51,010 nucleotides of DNA from Veronia pacifica (GTDB lineage: Bacteria; Pseudomonadota; Gammaproteobacteria; Enterobacterales; Vibrionaceae), in contig NZ_LYBM01000037.1 in the NCBI RefSeq assembly GCF_001707825.1, positions 1-51,010 on the forward strand, in the 5' to 3' direction. A model generated the notes under the pieces. That model saw nothing but the letters and a program-made list of their open reading frames with translations. It made no database searches and was not told the DNA's origin. Position 1 is the first letter of the stretch. Each line of letters begins with the position of its first letter. Both the position numbers and the translations under genes were made by a program. Below, piece by piece: positions 28,267 to 38,236 of the stretch.

Positions 28267-29625
28267 ATGCATTATTTCAACTCACCACACATTGCTGAAC
28301 ACCTGATGACAGAAGCTGGCTGGCAGTCGCTGTTTGCATCAGCAAAGCAGGGAGAGACCGCTCAATTCAAAGCAAGCGTGACACAACTGATTGCGGCGCT
28401 GGATGAAAGTATCAGTCAGCAAATATCGATTGTTATTCAGCATCCTTCGTTTAAAAGATTGGAATCTGGTTGGCGCGGGCTGGCTTCACTCACTTCGCTG
28501 AATGTCTCTCAGAGGCGGATTAAAGTCAGGATTCTGGATGCGAGTTGGCAAGACGTTTCAGGCGATCTCAACAGCTCCTTCGATCTTAAGCAAAGCCTGC
28601 TGTATGACCGACTTTATGCGAGAGAGTTTGATACTGCTGGTGGCTGTCCTTTTGGCCTTCTGGTGGTGGATCATCGGGTGTCATCTGAGATAGCTGATGA
28701 CAATGATTTTGACGATCTTTACACCCTGCAATTGCTCGCCGAGCTCGGTGACATGGCCTTGTGCCCGGTCGCGCTTGGCGTCGATGATGGCTTTTTTGGC
28801 GACGACCCCTCCCGCCTTCTTCACGATTGCCGTAAAACCGAGCGTATTCTGGCCAGTAATGACTTCCGCTCATGGCAATTGCTTCGTGACAACGTGTCCT
28901 CACGGTTTCTCCATCTGGTGTTGCCAGAATACTTGCAGCGCCCGGCATACCGTCATTACAGGACGGACTTCGTATTGAATGAACCCGCAGCAAAAGCGAG
29001 TGCTTTGTGGGGGAACAGTGTCTACCTGCTGGCCCGAAATGTGATCAGTGAATTTGATCGGATCAGTTGGTTTGGTTTTCTTCGTTCATATAACGAGGAC
29101 GGCGACTTCGGTGCCATCGTGCAAATGTCGTCACCCGTCATTACCAAAGTGGATCTTCACGCAGAGGACGATGGCTTCTGGTCTGAACAAGGATTTGTGC
29201 CAGTGACCAGTTTGTACCTCAGTCATCAGCACTGCTTTTTTAGTAACCAGTCAGTCTGGAAAGTACCACCTGGTGTCTCGCGTCAGCTTGGCATGTTACA
29301 GACTAACCTGATGGCTTGCCGTTTTGGCCATTTTATTAAGGCACAAATTCGTGATCAGGTTGGTCGGTATGACTCAGTGGCGCATTGCCAGGCCACGCTG
29401 GAGAGCTGGTTAAAATCTTACGTCAGTAATGTCGATTACAGCGAGGATGCCGTTATGGCTCAGTACCCGCTGAGAGATTGCGAAGTCAGTATTGAGGCCA
29501 GTCAGCATGACCAGACCCGTTTTGAGTGCCGGGTGATGATCCAACCTCAATACCAGTACGACATGGTGGATGCGCAGGTGGTATTGAGCACTGCGCTGTC
29601 CGGACAGGAACTGGGTGTCGCCTGA
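28267..29625 (+). CDS. Second TssC-like sheath protein
   Basis: The 452-residue product is a diverged paralogue of TssC. It keeps the shared blocks ISIVIQHPSFKRLESGWRGL, YAREFDTAGGCPFGLLVVDH, RFLHLVLPEYLQRPAYRHY and LMACRFGHFIKAQIRDQVG, in the same order as the 491-residue TssC, but is shorter at both ends. Only one tssB is present. It may co-assemble with TssB, act at the sheath-baseplate end, or be a special-purpose variant; the sequence does not decide. Its TGA overlaps the tssE ATG (TGATG). Confidence 0.88.
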   Translation: MHYFNSPHIAEHLMTEAGWQSLFASAKQGETAQFKASVTQLIAALDESISQQISIVIQHPSFKRLESGWRGLASLTSLNVSQRRIKVRILDASWQDVSGDLNSSFDLKQSLLYDRLYAREFDTAGGCPFGLLVVDHRVSSEIADDNDFDDLYTLQLLAELGDMALCPVALGVDDGFFGDDPSRLLHDCRKTERILASNDFRSWQLLRDNVSSRFLHLVLPEYLQRPAYRHYRTDFVLNEPAAKASALWGNSVYLLARNVISEFDRISWFGFLRSYNEDGDFGAIVQMSSPVITKVDLHAEDDGFWSEQGFVPVTSLYLSHQHCFFSNQSVWKVPPGVSRQLGMLQTNLMACRFGHFIKAQIRDQVGRYDSVAHCQATLESWLKSYVSNVDYSEDAVMAQYPLRDCEVSIEASQHDQTRFECRVMIQPQYQYDMVDAQVVLSTALSGQELGVA

Positions 29626-30047
29626 TGAGTTTACTGATGAAGTTGACCCAGTCTTGGCGTGACGATGCGGATGCTGTTCGCGATGCGGTGATCGACAATA
29701 TCTGCGCACTGATTGCCAGCCGTGCGCCTTTATGGGGCAAAGATGACGATAGTCTGCTGGCTCAGAATACCATTGTCAGTCTTGGGATCCGCAGTACGGC
29801 ACGCTCGCAGAGCAAAGCGAACCGGGAGGTGATTCGTGACGATATTCAGACCTTGATCCGCGCCTTTGAACCTCGGCTCCATGATGTCGATATCACTATG
29901 CAGGATGCAGATGAAAAACATAACCAACTCAGGCTGCGAATTGCTGGTGTGATCCACTCGTCCTTTGGTGATGAGTCGGTGGTACTGGATTCAAGGCTTG
30001 ATTTGGCCTCCAACAAACTTGATGTGAGGAAATCCAGCCTTGTCTGA
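29625..30047 (+). CDS. tssE: TssE, T6SS baseplate protein (gp25-like)
   Basis: TssE is the phage gp25-like wedge component of the baseplate. The product of about 140 residues has the gp25-type block RDAVIDNICALIASRAPLWG, IVSLGIRSTARSQSKANR, DIQTLIRAFEPRLHDVDITM and a closing DSRLDLASNKLDVRKSSLV. The ATG at 29625 overlaps the preceding stop by one base; in-frame starts further upstream run through the tssC-like gene and are rejected. Its end overlaps tssF by eight bases. Confidence 0.92.
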   Translation: MSLLMKLTQSWRDDADAVRDAVIDNICALIASRAPLWGKDDDSLLAQNTIVSLGIRSTARSQSKANREVIRDDIQTLIRAFEPRLHDVDITMQDADEKHNQLRLRIAGVIHSSFGDESVVLDSRLDLASNKLDVRKSSLV

Positions 30048-31821
30048 TTCATTGCTTCCTTATTTTGAGCAGGAACTGCATTTCATTCGAAGTGAGGCGC
30101 AGCAGTTTGCCAAAAATCATCCCGGTGCGGCAAATTCTCTGGGGCTGAGCCGAGACAGCATTGTTGATCCCCAGTTGGCTTGGCTGATGGAGAGTGTCGC
30201 ATTGTTAAACGGACGCCTTCAGCGTCGTCTCGACAGTGCTTTTCCCGAGTTGTCTGAGAGTTTACTGAACCTATTATTTCCCCATTACCTGCGTCCGGTG
30301 CCGTCGTACAGCATGCTCGATTTTCAGGTACAGGAAAAAACCAACTCCAGTCATGTCATCCCGGCAGGCACAGAGTTTGATATTGATGATCACAATGGAA
30401 ATGCTGCGATTTTCCGGACAACAGACGCCCTGTCGATCTTACCGCTTAGGGTTATCGATCTGAATGTCAGCCATGCGCCGTTTGCAGACGGCAAGCCGCA
30501 AGGTGCTGAGCGAGCGACGGTGCGTATTGAGATCACCATTGGTTGTACCGATGAGGGAGCGGATCTATCCACACTCAATATTGAGCAACTGCAACTCCAT
30601 CCAACAGGTGACAGTAACCTGACCCTCAGGATCTGCGATTTGCTTATGCACGCGAGTACGTTGGTTTGTGTGTCTGTTCAGGGGCAATCCCATCCCCTGA
30701 GTCGTGACCATATATCTGTGCCGGGTTTTGACGGCGGAGCAACGGTATTGCCTTATCAGGCGAGCAGTTTTGGTGGACTGACACTGTTGACCGAGTTCTT
30801 CCAGTTCCCAGAACGGTTTAAGTCGGTCAGTCTTCAGCTTGGCGAATGGCTGAACAAAGCTAAAGGCAGCACATTTGCTCTTCATATTTATATCGATGAG
30901 TTGGCCGTTGATCTGGCGAGAAACTTATCTGCGGAGCATTTCTCCCTATTTGTCACACCTGTGGTCAATCTTTACCGGCAGGTTGCTGATCCGGTTCGCA
31001 TCGATTTTATGCAGAACAGCTACCCACTGACCTTTGATAATGTGCAAGGAAGTGGGCACTCAGTATTCTCTGTCGATCATGTCGCTGACATTTCAGAGCA
31101 CCCTCATCAGACTGTGCCGCAAGTATACGCAGAAAAATATGGTCAGCAGGAGACAGGCTTACGCTGGCAGCTTTGCCAGACCTTGCGTGAAAATGATGAG
31201 GTAGAAAGTCATCTGAAAGTGGCCGATCTGGCACAGACCAGTGTGGACAGCGACCCCCGCACCTGGTTGGTGGACATCACTGTCACAGAGGGAGAGCAGG
31301 CTGCACGTCTATCTCCAGACAGTCAGGTATCCTGCCGTGACACGCTGACCATTCCCGCTGACGTTGGTTTATTACGCCGACCGACAATGCCTGTCAGACA
31401 GAGTGAGAAGAGCAAGCATGTTGTTGCGCTATTGCACCACCTCCACTTTAACTTTCACGCCATTCTGGGGGCTGATGATCCTCTGATGGCGCTGAAGCAA
31501 ATGCTGTCGCTCTACAATCTAGGTCAGTGTTCGCAAAATCAACTCTATATCGATGCTCTCAGCGCGATGACCACTGAACAGGTGGTTGCCCCAATTCGGG
31601 TATCAGGCCGAACTTGTTTCGCCAGTGGCACCAAGATCACTGTGACCTTGGATGTCAGTCATATGGACGGCGGGAGAGTGCTGTTCAGCCGCTTCCTTGA
31701 CCGGTTTTTCTCTCACTTTGCGGGTTTCAACAGTTTTACTCAGCTTGATGTCTACCTCGATGGAGAAGAATCCATGTATCTGAAATTTCCAAGGAGATCC
31801 GGATGCAAGCAAGTGGTGTAA
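30040..31821 (+). CDS. tssF: TssF, T6SS baseplate protein
   Basis: TssF builds the baseplate wedge with TssG and TssK. The 593-residue product starts LLPYFEQELHFIRSEAQQFAKNHPGAANSLGL, then has the PELSESLLNLLFPHYLRPVPSYSML block, both typical of TssF (VasA). The start is a TTG preceded by GAGGA at suitable spacing and overlaps the tssE stop. The gene overlaps tssG by 19 bp. Confidence 0.95.
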   Translation: MSDSLLPYFEQELHFIRSEAQQFAKNHPGAANSLGLSRDSIVDPQLAWLMESVALLNGRLQRRLDSAFPELSESLLNLLFPHYLRPVPSYSMLDFQVQEKTNSSHVIPAGTEFDIDDHNGNAAIFRTTDALSILPLRVIDLNVSHAPFADGKPQGAERATVRIEITIGCTDEGADLSTLNIEQLQLHPTGDSNLTLRICDLLMHASTLVCVSVQGQSHPLSRDHISVPGFDGGATVLPYQASSFGGLTLLTEFFQFPERFKSVSLQLGEWLNKAKGSTFALHIYIDELAVDLARNLSAEHFSLFVTPVVNLYRQVADPVRIDFMQNSYPLTFDNVQGSGHSVFSVDHVADISEHPHQTVPQVYAEKYGQQETGLRWQLCQTLRENDEVESHLKVADLAQTSVDSDPRTWLVDITVTEGEQAARLSPDSQVSCRDTLTIPADVGLLRRPTMPVRQSEKSKHVVALLHHLHFNFHAILGADDPLMALKQMLSLYNLGQCSQNQLYIDALSAMTTEQVVAPIRVSGRTCFASGTKITVTLDVSHMDGGRVLFSRFLDRFFSHFAGFNSFTQLDVYLDGEESMYLKFPRRSGCKQVV

Positions 31822-32798
31822 ATCGCCTGTCTGATCCCCAGTTCGATGTCTCTCTGATAAAAGCATGGCAACTGTTTAAACAGCAGGCACAGCAGAAGGG
31901 GACAAGGCCGAAGGTAAGATTCAGTGCTGAACGGCTGCCCGGCTACTGCGCCCGTGAGGTGAGTCAGGTAGTCGAAAGTAACGACAACGGCTTTGTCATT
32001 AAAACCGCGTTGCCCGGTTTTTCAGGTCGTCAGGGGGCATTACCCCGCATGATGACCAGAGCAGCACTGCATGCCTCTTTTGATTTTGCTGAGGATGCGC
32101 CGGTCGATTTTATCGACAGCTTCAACAATCGTTATTTTCGTTTGTTCTGTCAGGCCGAAAGCAAGCATGAGATCACCGCTAATCTGGAAGAGGAAACGTT
32201 CAGCTGGAACCAGCACCTGACCTCACTGACCGATGTGCTGTTGAGTTTTGTTGGGGTGACGGGTGAAAAGCATGCCTCTCTCTGCCAGCACCTTATCCAG
32301 TACACAGGTTTATTAGGCCTGAAACTGACGTGTCCAGACACACTGAAAAACATGTTGGAGGACTATTTTGATGCCCGTTTCGAAATTGACAGCGGCGGAC
32401 TTGAGTTCACACCACTGGCTGATTGCGGGCTGACAAGTATTGGTCGATCAGGACAAAACAGACAGCTTGGTACGGGAGCGCTGATAGGAAAGAGCGTCCC
32501 AATGGCAGGTCAGATACTGAGGATCAAGATCTGTCCGAGAGACTATAAGCACTACCTTGAGATCAGCCGCTCTGCGGCAATGACTGATGCAATTGACTTT
32601 ATGGTGCGCAATTTTATCGGCGTCAACCTGCGCTACGCATTGTACATGAGGGTAGATAGCGACTACCTACCGTTGGCGCAGTTGTCTACAAGAACAGATA
32701 AGTCCCTGTGTATCGGGCGTTCTGCCTGGATGAACCAGCATAGTGAAGCAAGGCAATATGTTGATATGCCTCTTAGAGCAAATCAGGAAAAAAGATGA
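31803..32798 (+). CDS. tssG: TssG, T6SS baseplate protein
   Basis: TssG partners TssF in the wedge. The 331-residue product has the family opening (FDVSLIKAWQLFKQ, then KVRFSAERLPGYCAREVSQV), GFSGRQGALPRMM, DFIDSFNNRYFRLFCQAESKHE and C-terminal RYALYMRVDSDYLPLAQL. AAGGAG precedes the ATG within the end of tssF. Its TGA overlaps the clpV ATG (ATGA). Confidence 0.94.
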   Translation: MQASGVNRLSDPQFDVSLIKAWQLFKQQAQQKGTRPKVRFSAERLPGYCAREVSQVVESNDNGFVIKTALPGFSGRQGALPRMMTRAALHASFDFAEDAPVDFIDSFNNRYFRLFCQAESKHEITANLEEETFSWNQHLTSLTDVLLSFVGVTGEKHASLCQHLIQYTGLLGLKLTCPDTLKNMLEDYFDARFEIDSGGLEFTPLADCGLTSIGRSGQNRQLGTGALIGKSVPMAGQILRIKICPRDYKHYLEISRSAAMTDAIDFMVRNFIGVNLRYALYMRVDSDYLPLAQLSTRTDKSLCIGRSAWMNQHSEARQYVDMPLRANQEKR

Positions 32799-35398
32799 TT
32801 AATATCGAATTACAACGTCTGGTGAAAAAGTTAGCGCCAGACCTCAAGAACACGCTTGAAGATGCGGTAGGCAAGTGCGTCTCGCTGGGCCATGTTGTCG
32901 TGGAGCCAGAGCATTGGTTTTCTTGTCTGCTTGCGACATCTCGGCAATGGCAGTCTGCCGTCCAATATACCTCAGTGTCTGCTGATACCTTGTCAGAGCA
33001 ACTGGCCGCAAAACTTGCCCGGTTGGTCAGAGGTAGCGATCATGCACCCTCACTGTCGCCTCAGTTGGTCGAGCTGTTGAAAGATTCATGGTTGCTGGCA
33101 TCAATGGACGATACCCCCAATCAGGTCAATGGCTTTCATCTGCTATTAGTTCTTAAACAGCGCATTGATCAGGGCAGCTATCAGGGGGAGCTGGGTCACT
33201 GGCTGAGCCTTCTTTCACTGGAGTGGCTGCGTGCTCAGGCGAAAAATGCCTCACTCGCTGGCAAAGAAAAGGTAACCCAGTCAGCCAGCCCTGTGTCCGT
33301 TAACAATGAGACACCTGCACTTGATAAGTACTCCCTCAACCTGACTCAGGCTGCGCGAGACGGTGAGCTGGATCCTGTCACGGGACGTGGTGACGAAATT
33401 CGCAAGTCGATCGATATTCTCTGTCGCCGCCGACAGAACAGTCCGATTTTGGTCGGCGATCCCGGGGTGGGGAAAACCGCCATTGTTGAGGGACTCGCTC
33501 AGCAGGTCGCTGACGGAAATGTACCGCCTGCACTTGCTAATGTTGAACTGAGAAGTCTTGATCTGTCGCTGTTACAGGCAGGTGCCAGTATTAAAGGCGA
33601 GTTTGAAAATCGCCTCAAAGATGTGATCAGTGAGATAAAGGCATCGTCAGTTCCTATCATCATGTTTATTGATGAAGCGCACACACTCATTGGTGCTGGA
33701 GGGACTGCGGGGCAGAATGATGCAGCAAACATTCTTAAGCCTGCATTGGCCCGTGGCGAGTTTCGTTCTCTTGCCGCAACCACGTGGGCTGAATACAAGC
33801 AGTATTTTGAATCAGATGCTGCGCTAGCCCGTCGCTTTCAGTTGGTTGCCGTCTCAGAACCTAATGAGCAACAGGCCATTCAGATGCTCAACGGTGTTAA
33901 GAAAAGCCTTGAGGCACACCACAAGGTGAAAATCAGGCAAGAGGCTGTTGAAGCAGCCGTTTCATTGTCTGTGCGGTATTTACCCGAACGTAAGCTGCCA
34001 GACAAAGCAATCAGCCTTTTGGATACCGCCTGTTCCCGTATTGGCCTGAGCCAAAGTGCAACCCCTGCTTCTCTCGACAGCGTCTGTGAGCAATTGCGCC
34101 ATAGCGAAAATGATATTGCCACTCTGGAACATGAAGCGGCACTTTGGTCAGTGGATGAGGAAAAACTCAACCGCGCTAAACAACAGCGTCAGAACCTGTT
34201 GGCTGAAAAGCGTGTGCTGGAAGCCCGCTGGGAGAGAGAAAAGGCGCTGGTGGCCGAGATTCAGACTCTTCACGACAGTATTGATGCAGCATTTATTGCA
34301 GGAGAAAACTCAGGTATCGGCGAGCAAAAAGCGCAGCTCGCGGAAAGAATGACTGCACTTGCTGAGAATCAGGGCGAGTCACCTTTGGTGATGTCCGACG
34401 TGTGTCAGCAGACGGTGGCTGAGGTGATCGCGCTGTGGACGGGCATTCCGGCGGGTAAAATGCTGCAACAAGACATGGCAAACCTTAAACATATCGAACG
34501 CCATATTGGTCAGCGTGTTATCGGTCAGACAGCACCGATTCATGAAATAGCCAAAGCGATCCGTATGTCGCGCACGGGTCTGACCGATCCCCGTAAACCC
34601 GTTGGCGTGTTCATGATGTGTGGTCCAAGTGGTGTCGGTAAAACAGAAACCGCACTGGCTCTGACCGACTTGCTCTATGGCGGTGAAAAGAACATTACCG
34701 TGATCAATATGACGGAGTTTAAAGAGCAGCACAAAGTCTCCATGTTGCTCGGCTCACCTGCTGGTTATGTTGGCTACGGCAAGGGCGGTGTCTTAACAGA
34801 AGCCGTGCGCAAAAATCCTTACTCCGTCTTGTTATTAGATGAGATGGAAAAAGCGCATCCCGGTGTCCATGACGTTTTTTATCAGATTTTCGATAAGGGC
34901 GAGATTGCTGACAGCGAAGGTCGCCGGATCGACTTTCGCAACACCATTATCATCATGACCTCGAATGCAGCCGATAGTGCGGTGGTCAATGCCTGTGCCG
35001 AGGGTCGACCGTCTGTACCCGCGCTCACCGCAACGATTTTTCCCGAATTAAAGCAGGCGTTTAAGCCAGCTTTCCTTGGCCGTATCACCATTGTGCCGTA
35101 CTTCCCGCTCAACGATGAAGAAATGGCGGATATTGCAGCCTTATCACTGAAACGGGTAGAGCGGCGCATACAAGACACCTATGGCGCGCAATTCAGCTAC
35201 CAGCCAAGTGTGATTGACCGTCTGGTCAGCCTGAACTCTTCTCCGGAAACGGGAGCCAGGGCGATTGAACAATTGATCAACCGTCAACTTTTACCCGAGC
35301 TGGCTAACCAATGCATCTCATGCATGGGTGAAGGAAAAACCATTAATCAGGTAGTCATTGGCGTTGAGGGCGACACCTTCTCCGTCCAGATCCATTGA
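32795..35398 (+). CDS. tssH: ClpV (TssH), AAA+ ATPase that recycles the sheath
   Basis: ClpV disassembles contracted TssB-TssC sheaths. The 867-residue product has an N-terminal Clp_N domain, a first AAA module (Walker [14 protein letters not shown] near residue 222, Walker [15 protein letters not shown]), a ClpB-like but shortened middle domain around residue 400-520, and a second AAA module ([20 protein letters not shown] near 610; [14 protein letters not shown]). It has the full set of ATPase motifs. A GC-rich dyad follows it before the FHA gene. Confidence 0.96.
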   Translation: MINIELQRLVKKLAPDLKNTLEDAVGKCVSLGHVVVEPEHWFSCLLATSRQWQSAVQYTSVSADTLSEQLAAKLARLVRGSDHAPSLSPQLVELLKDSWLLASMDDTPNQVNGFHLLLVLKQRIDQGSYQGELGHWLSLLSLEWLRAQAKNASLAGKEKVTQSASPVSVNNETPALDKYSLNLTQAARDGELDPVTGRGDEIRKSIDILCRRRQNSPILVGDPGVGKTAIVEGLAQQVADGNVPPALANVELRSLDLSLLQAGASIKGEFENRLKDVISEIKASSVPIIMFIDEAHTLIGAGGTAGQNDAANILKPALARGEFRSLAATTWAEYKQYFESDAALARRFQLVAVSEPNEQQAIQMLNGVKKSLEAHHKVKIRQEAVEAAVSLSVRYLPERKLPDKAISLLDTACSRIGLSQSATPASLDSVCEQLRHSENDIATLEHEAALWSVDEEKLNRAKQQRQNLLAEKRVLEARWEREKALVAEIQTLHDSIDAAFIAGENSGIGEQKAQLAERMTALAENQGESPLVMSDVCQQTVAEVIALWTGIPAGKMLQQDMANLKHIERHIGQRVIGQTAPIHEIAKAIRMSRTGLTDPRKPVGVFMMCGPSGVGKTETALALTDLLYGGEKNITVINMTEFKEQHKVSMLLGSPAGYVGYGKGGVLTEAVRKNPYSVLLLDEMEKAHPGVHDVFYQIFDKGEIADSEGRRIDFRNTIIIMTSNAADSAVVNACAEGRPSVPALTATIFPELKQAFKPAFLGRITIVPYFPLNDEEMADIAALSLKRVERRIQDTYGAQFSYQPSVIDRLVSLNSSPETGARAIEQLINRQLLPELANQCISCMGEGKTINQVVIGVEGDTFSVQIH

Positions 35399-35410
35399 GC
35401 CAAACGGACA

Positions 35411-35432
35411 GCGGGTCGCAACAGTGACCCGC
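35411..35432 (+). repeat. Inverted repeat after clpV
   Basis: GCGGGTC (35411-35417) and GACCCGC (35426-35432) form a perfect 7-bp stem with an 8-base loop. There is no T tract, so RNA processing or stability is more likely than termination. Confidence 0.55.
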
Positions 35433-35460
35433 CTATCAACCGAATAGCAGAGAACACACT

Positions 35461-36441
35461 ATGCCGCTTTCTATCAGAATCATCAGCTCCCCGGATGGCG
35501 AGAGTATCACGGAATGGAACACCTCTTTTCCCGATGAGGGAGGTGACATTGGCCGGGCATTTGGTGCCACCATGCAGTTGAGTGATGCCAGCAGGGAGGT
35601 TTCAGCCTGTCATGCCAAAATTCGCAAGTCCAGCCGTGGCTATCAGATAAGGGATGACAGTACCAACGGTCTCTATATCAATGGCGCAAACCAGCCTCTG
35701 GGCAAAGGTCGTGAAGCACCGTTAAACGATGGCGACGTACTGGACATTGGTCGTTATCGCCTGTTGGTATCGTGCTTTGTGCCTGCAACTGCCGAGGCCA
35801 GACAAAGCACAGCTCTGGATCCATCATTGCTGGGTGATGATCCCTTTGGCAGCGCCAGTCCTGTCGAAAGTAATGTTTATAAAAGCGGTGTTTATAAAAG
35901 TGATGTTTATAAAAGCAACGTCGATAACGAATCGGATGGCATGGCGGTGCCAGATTTTCGGGTGAAAGCAGTAGACCATGTTGAAGCTGACCCTTTTTCG
36001 TCCCCAGAGCAGGAAAAAAAGGGACAAAGCCATGGTATGGATTTCAACTTTGATGCCCTTGAGGATGATCCTCTGGCCGAGTCAGGGTATCCCGGCGCGC
36101 TCATGCTTGCTCAGACCACGTCGCCAACGGCGAGCCAAGACAGGCCTTCCGATAGGGGAAATCCTAACCCGGTGTCTGTGGCGTATGCGCATCAGGAACA
36201 ACACATAAACCAAGCATTGGAGATGGCGATCACCCGTTTGTTATCAGAACTTGCACCGGACACGGTTGAGCCCCTTTTTGATGATTTATCTAACCGAACT
36301 TTTCGCTTTGGTCGGCCGAATTACTGGGAGATCTACAAACGTTACTACCAACGACAGTTGGATAACCGCGACTGGCAGGTGAAGTTCTTTGCCTATTTTC
36401 AGGATGCCATGCGTGTTCAACATCACCTTCAGGAGAGCTGA
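35461..36441 (+). CDS. tagH: FHA-domain T6SS accessory protein (TagH-like)
   Basis: FHA domains bind phosphothreonine, and FHA proteins in T6SS clusters serve in phosphorylation-dependent control. The N-terminal 100 residues form an FHA domain (GRAFGATMQLSDASREVSACHAKI, STNGLYINGANQPLG, NDGDVLDIGRYRLLV). A low-complexity acidic linker follows, including three copies of VYKS-type pentapeptides (about residues 137-154). The C-terminal part (VEPLFDDLSNRTFRFGRPNYWEIYKRYYQRQ) matches the TagH C-terminal domain. It lies between clpV and tssJ. A kinase-like gene at the end of the operon is a possible partner. Confidence 0.88.
   Translation: MPLSIRIISSPDGESITEWNTSFPDEGGDIGRAFGATMQLSDASREVSACHAKIRKSSRGYQIRDDSTNGLYINGANQPLGKGREAPLNDGDVLDIGRYRLLVSCFVPATAEARQSTALDPSLLGDDPFGSASPVESNVYKSGVYKSDVYKSNVDNESDGMAVPDFRVKAVDHVEADPFSSPEQEKKGQSHGMDFNFDALEDDPLAESGYPGALMLAQTTSPTASQDRPSDRGNPNPVSVAYAHQEQHINQALEMAITRLLSELAPDTVEPLFDDLSNRTFRFGRPNYWEIYKRYYQRQLDNRDWQVKFFAYFQDAMRVQHHLQES
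35869..35928 (+). repeat. 15-bp tandem repeat within the FHA gene
   Basis: Four units of 15 bp, each like AGYRRYGTTTATAAA, lie head to tail; the fourth is degenerate. They encode S-x-V-Y-K units in the linker after the FHA domain. Length may vary between strains. Confidence 0.8.
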
Positions 36442-36442
36442 G

Positions 36443-36910
36443 ATGATCAAACTTATCTTATCTGCAGTGTTGGTCGCCGTGATGACGGGCTGTGCAATGG
36501 GCGCAGGAGAACTGGCTGCCCCTAAGTTATTGGTCAATGTGAAAGCAGCAGACAATATCAACCCCAATGTTGAAGACAGTCCATCCCCGGTGGAACTGCG
36601 GATCTTCCAGCTCAGTAAGCCCGATGCTTTCTCGCGTGCTGACTTTTTGCAGATCTTCGAACAAGAGCAGGGCACGCTGAAAGCAGAGTTGTTGCAGGTA
36701 AGACGCCTTGACAGCATTCGGCCGGGCGAGCAGCGTCAGGAGAATCTGCCGCTGGCGGCTGGTACCGAATATATCGGTGTTATTGCGGGTTTTGCCAACT
36801 ATCGTGAAGCGAAAAATAAAGTGCTCTACAAGCCACTCGTTGTCCATGGCGCAGCGATCAACATTGATCTCGATGGCATCAACCTGTCTGTGTCAGGCGA
36901 GGAGGAATAA
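36443..36910 (+). CDS. tssJ: TssJ, T6SS outer-membrane lipoprotein
   Basis: TssJ anchors the TssJLM membrane complex in the outer membrane. The 155-residue product has a lipoprotein signal (MIKLILSAVLVAVMTGC, Cys17), then the transthyretin-like domain with PSPVELRIFQLSKPDAFSRADFLQIFE and GTEYIGVIAGFANYREAKNK. The ATG at 36443 follows AGGAGAGCTGAG; a longer in-frame start would put residues before the signal peptide and run into the FHA gene. Its TAA overlaps the tssK ATG. Confidence 0.95.
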   Translation: MIKLILSAVLVAVMTGCAMGAGELAAPKLLVNVKAADNINPNVEDSPSPVELRIFQLSKPDAFSRADFLQIFEQEQGTLKAELLQVRRLDSIRPGEQRQENLPLAAGTEYIGVIAGFANYREAKNKVLYKPLVVHGAAINIDLDGINLSVSGEEE

Positions 36911-38229
36911 TGATAGAGAGTAAAAAAGTGGTTTGGAGTGAGGGGATGTTTCTCTCACCACAGCATTTTCAGCAACAGGAACGCTACTTTGAGGGATTTG
37001 TCCGAAATTTTGCTGGTCAATATGCACCGAAAGCATTTGGGCTGACAGAGTTGGTTATTGACCATGCAATGTTGAACATAGGAAAAGTGGCAGTCAGGAA
37101 AGCCAGAGGCGTCTTTCCGGATGGCACCCCTTTTTCTATTACTGAAGAATTGGTGATCGACATTCCGGCGCATACCCACTATGCCAAAGTGTACCTTGCC
37201 CTGCCGGTGAGACGTGCTGGGGCTGTAAACGTCGGTGAGGATATGCGTTACCGATACCGCTCGACACCTCATGATATCTATGACACCACCCGCGAGAACA
37301 GTGACGCCGCTCAGGTTGAGCTTTCAACACTGAATATCCAGCTCAAACTGGAGGGTGAAGATCTGAGCGATTATGCCTTGCTGACGATTGTTGAAGTGCA
37401 GGAGCTGAAACCTGACGGTGAGATAAAACTCAATCATGCGTTTGTTCCCCAGTGTCTTCAGTTTGGTGTGTCCCAGTACTTGACTGATACTCTGTCGGAC
37501 ATTTTTGCCCAGATTCAATACCGCGCCAGAACTATCTCCACCCGCCTGCAGGCTGACTGTAAGAGTAAAAGTTATCAGTCAATGATGAGGGATTATCTTT
37601 GGCTTCAGATGCTGGGCGCTTGGATGCCTAAGCTGGAACAATGGCATGTGGACGGTTCTTTGTTGACCAAGTATCTCTATCATGAATGCATTTCGATGGC
37701 TGGCCAGATGCAGGGGCTGGAAGGGAAAATGCCAACCTCTTTTGCTACTTGGAATCAGGACGATCTCTACCATATTTTTTCCGTGGTGTTTGCTGAGATA
37801 CAGGTGTTACTGAGGGAGGTGCAGATTGAAAATGTCACCGCGTTGGACTGGGATCTGCAGTTGTTCAACTCCCGCCGCCTTTTGCGTACTTTGGTGAAAG
37901 ATCGAAGCCTGTTTGCCAAAGGCCGCTTCATTCTGGTGGTGACATCATCTATTGGGCCAGCCCGTTTGGGGAATGAGTTTCCAAAAGCCTCAAAGCTGGC
38001 GGGCAACAGTGACATTGCCAATTTAGTTCGCAATGCACTTTCAGGTGTCTCGTTACGTCATCTGCCCTATGCGCCGTCAGAGCTAAAGTCTCGTCATGAT
38101 GCGGCCTACTTTGAGATAGACACCAATGATGATCTCTGGCAAGCATTGATAAGCAAAGATGAGGCGATTGCGCTGCATATTGATGATTGCATTGACAACG
38201 TCAACGTTGGCTTTCATGTGATTCGGTAG
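36910..38229 (+). CDS. tssK: TssK, T6SS baseplate-membrane complex connector
   Basis: TssK trimers link the baseplate to the TssL cytoplasmic domain. The 439-residue product has the family start VVWSEGMFLSPQHFQQQERYFEG and the later blocks SRRLLRTLVKDRSLFAKGRF and SLRHLPYAPSELKSRHDAAYFEI. GAGGAGG precedes the overlapping ATG, which predicts strong coupled translation. Confidence 0.96.
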   Translation: MIESKKVVWSEGMFLSPQHFQQQERYFEGFVRNFAGQYAPKAFGLTELVIDHAMLNIGKVAVRKARGVFPDGTPFSITEELVIDIPAHTHYAKVYLALPVRRAGAVNVGEDMRYRYRSTPHDIYDTTRENSDAAQVELSTLNIQLKLEGEDLSDYALLTIVEVQELKPDGEIKLNHAFVPQCLQFGVSQYLTDTLSDIFAQIQYRARTISTRLQADCKSKSYQSMMRDYLWLQMLGAWMPKLEQWHVDGSLLTKYLYHECISMAGQMQGLEGKMPTSFATWNQDDLYHIFSVVFAEIQVLLREVQIENVTALDWDLQLFNSRRLLRTLVKDRSLFAKGRFILVVTSSIGPARLGNEFPKASKLAGNSDIANLVRNALSGVSLRHLPYAPSELKSRHDAAYFEIDTNDDLWQALISKDEAIALHIDDCIDNVNVGFHVIR

Positions 38230-38236
38230 GTAGATA

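Noticed and set aside
29526-29624. N-terminal extension of tssE within the second tssC-like gene.
   Set aside because: The residues read as an out-of-frame shadow of the sheath gene; the TGATG overlap at 29623-29627 gives the normal start.
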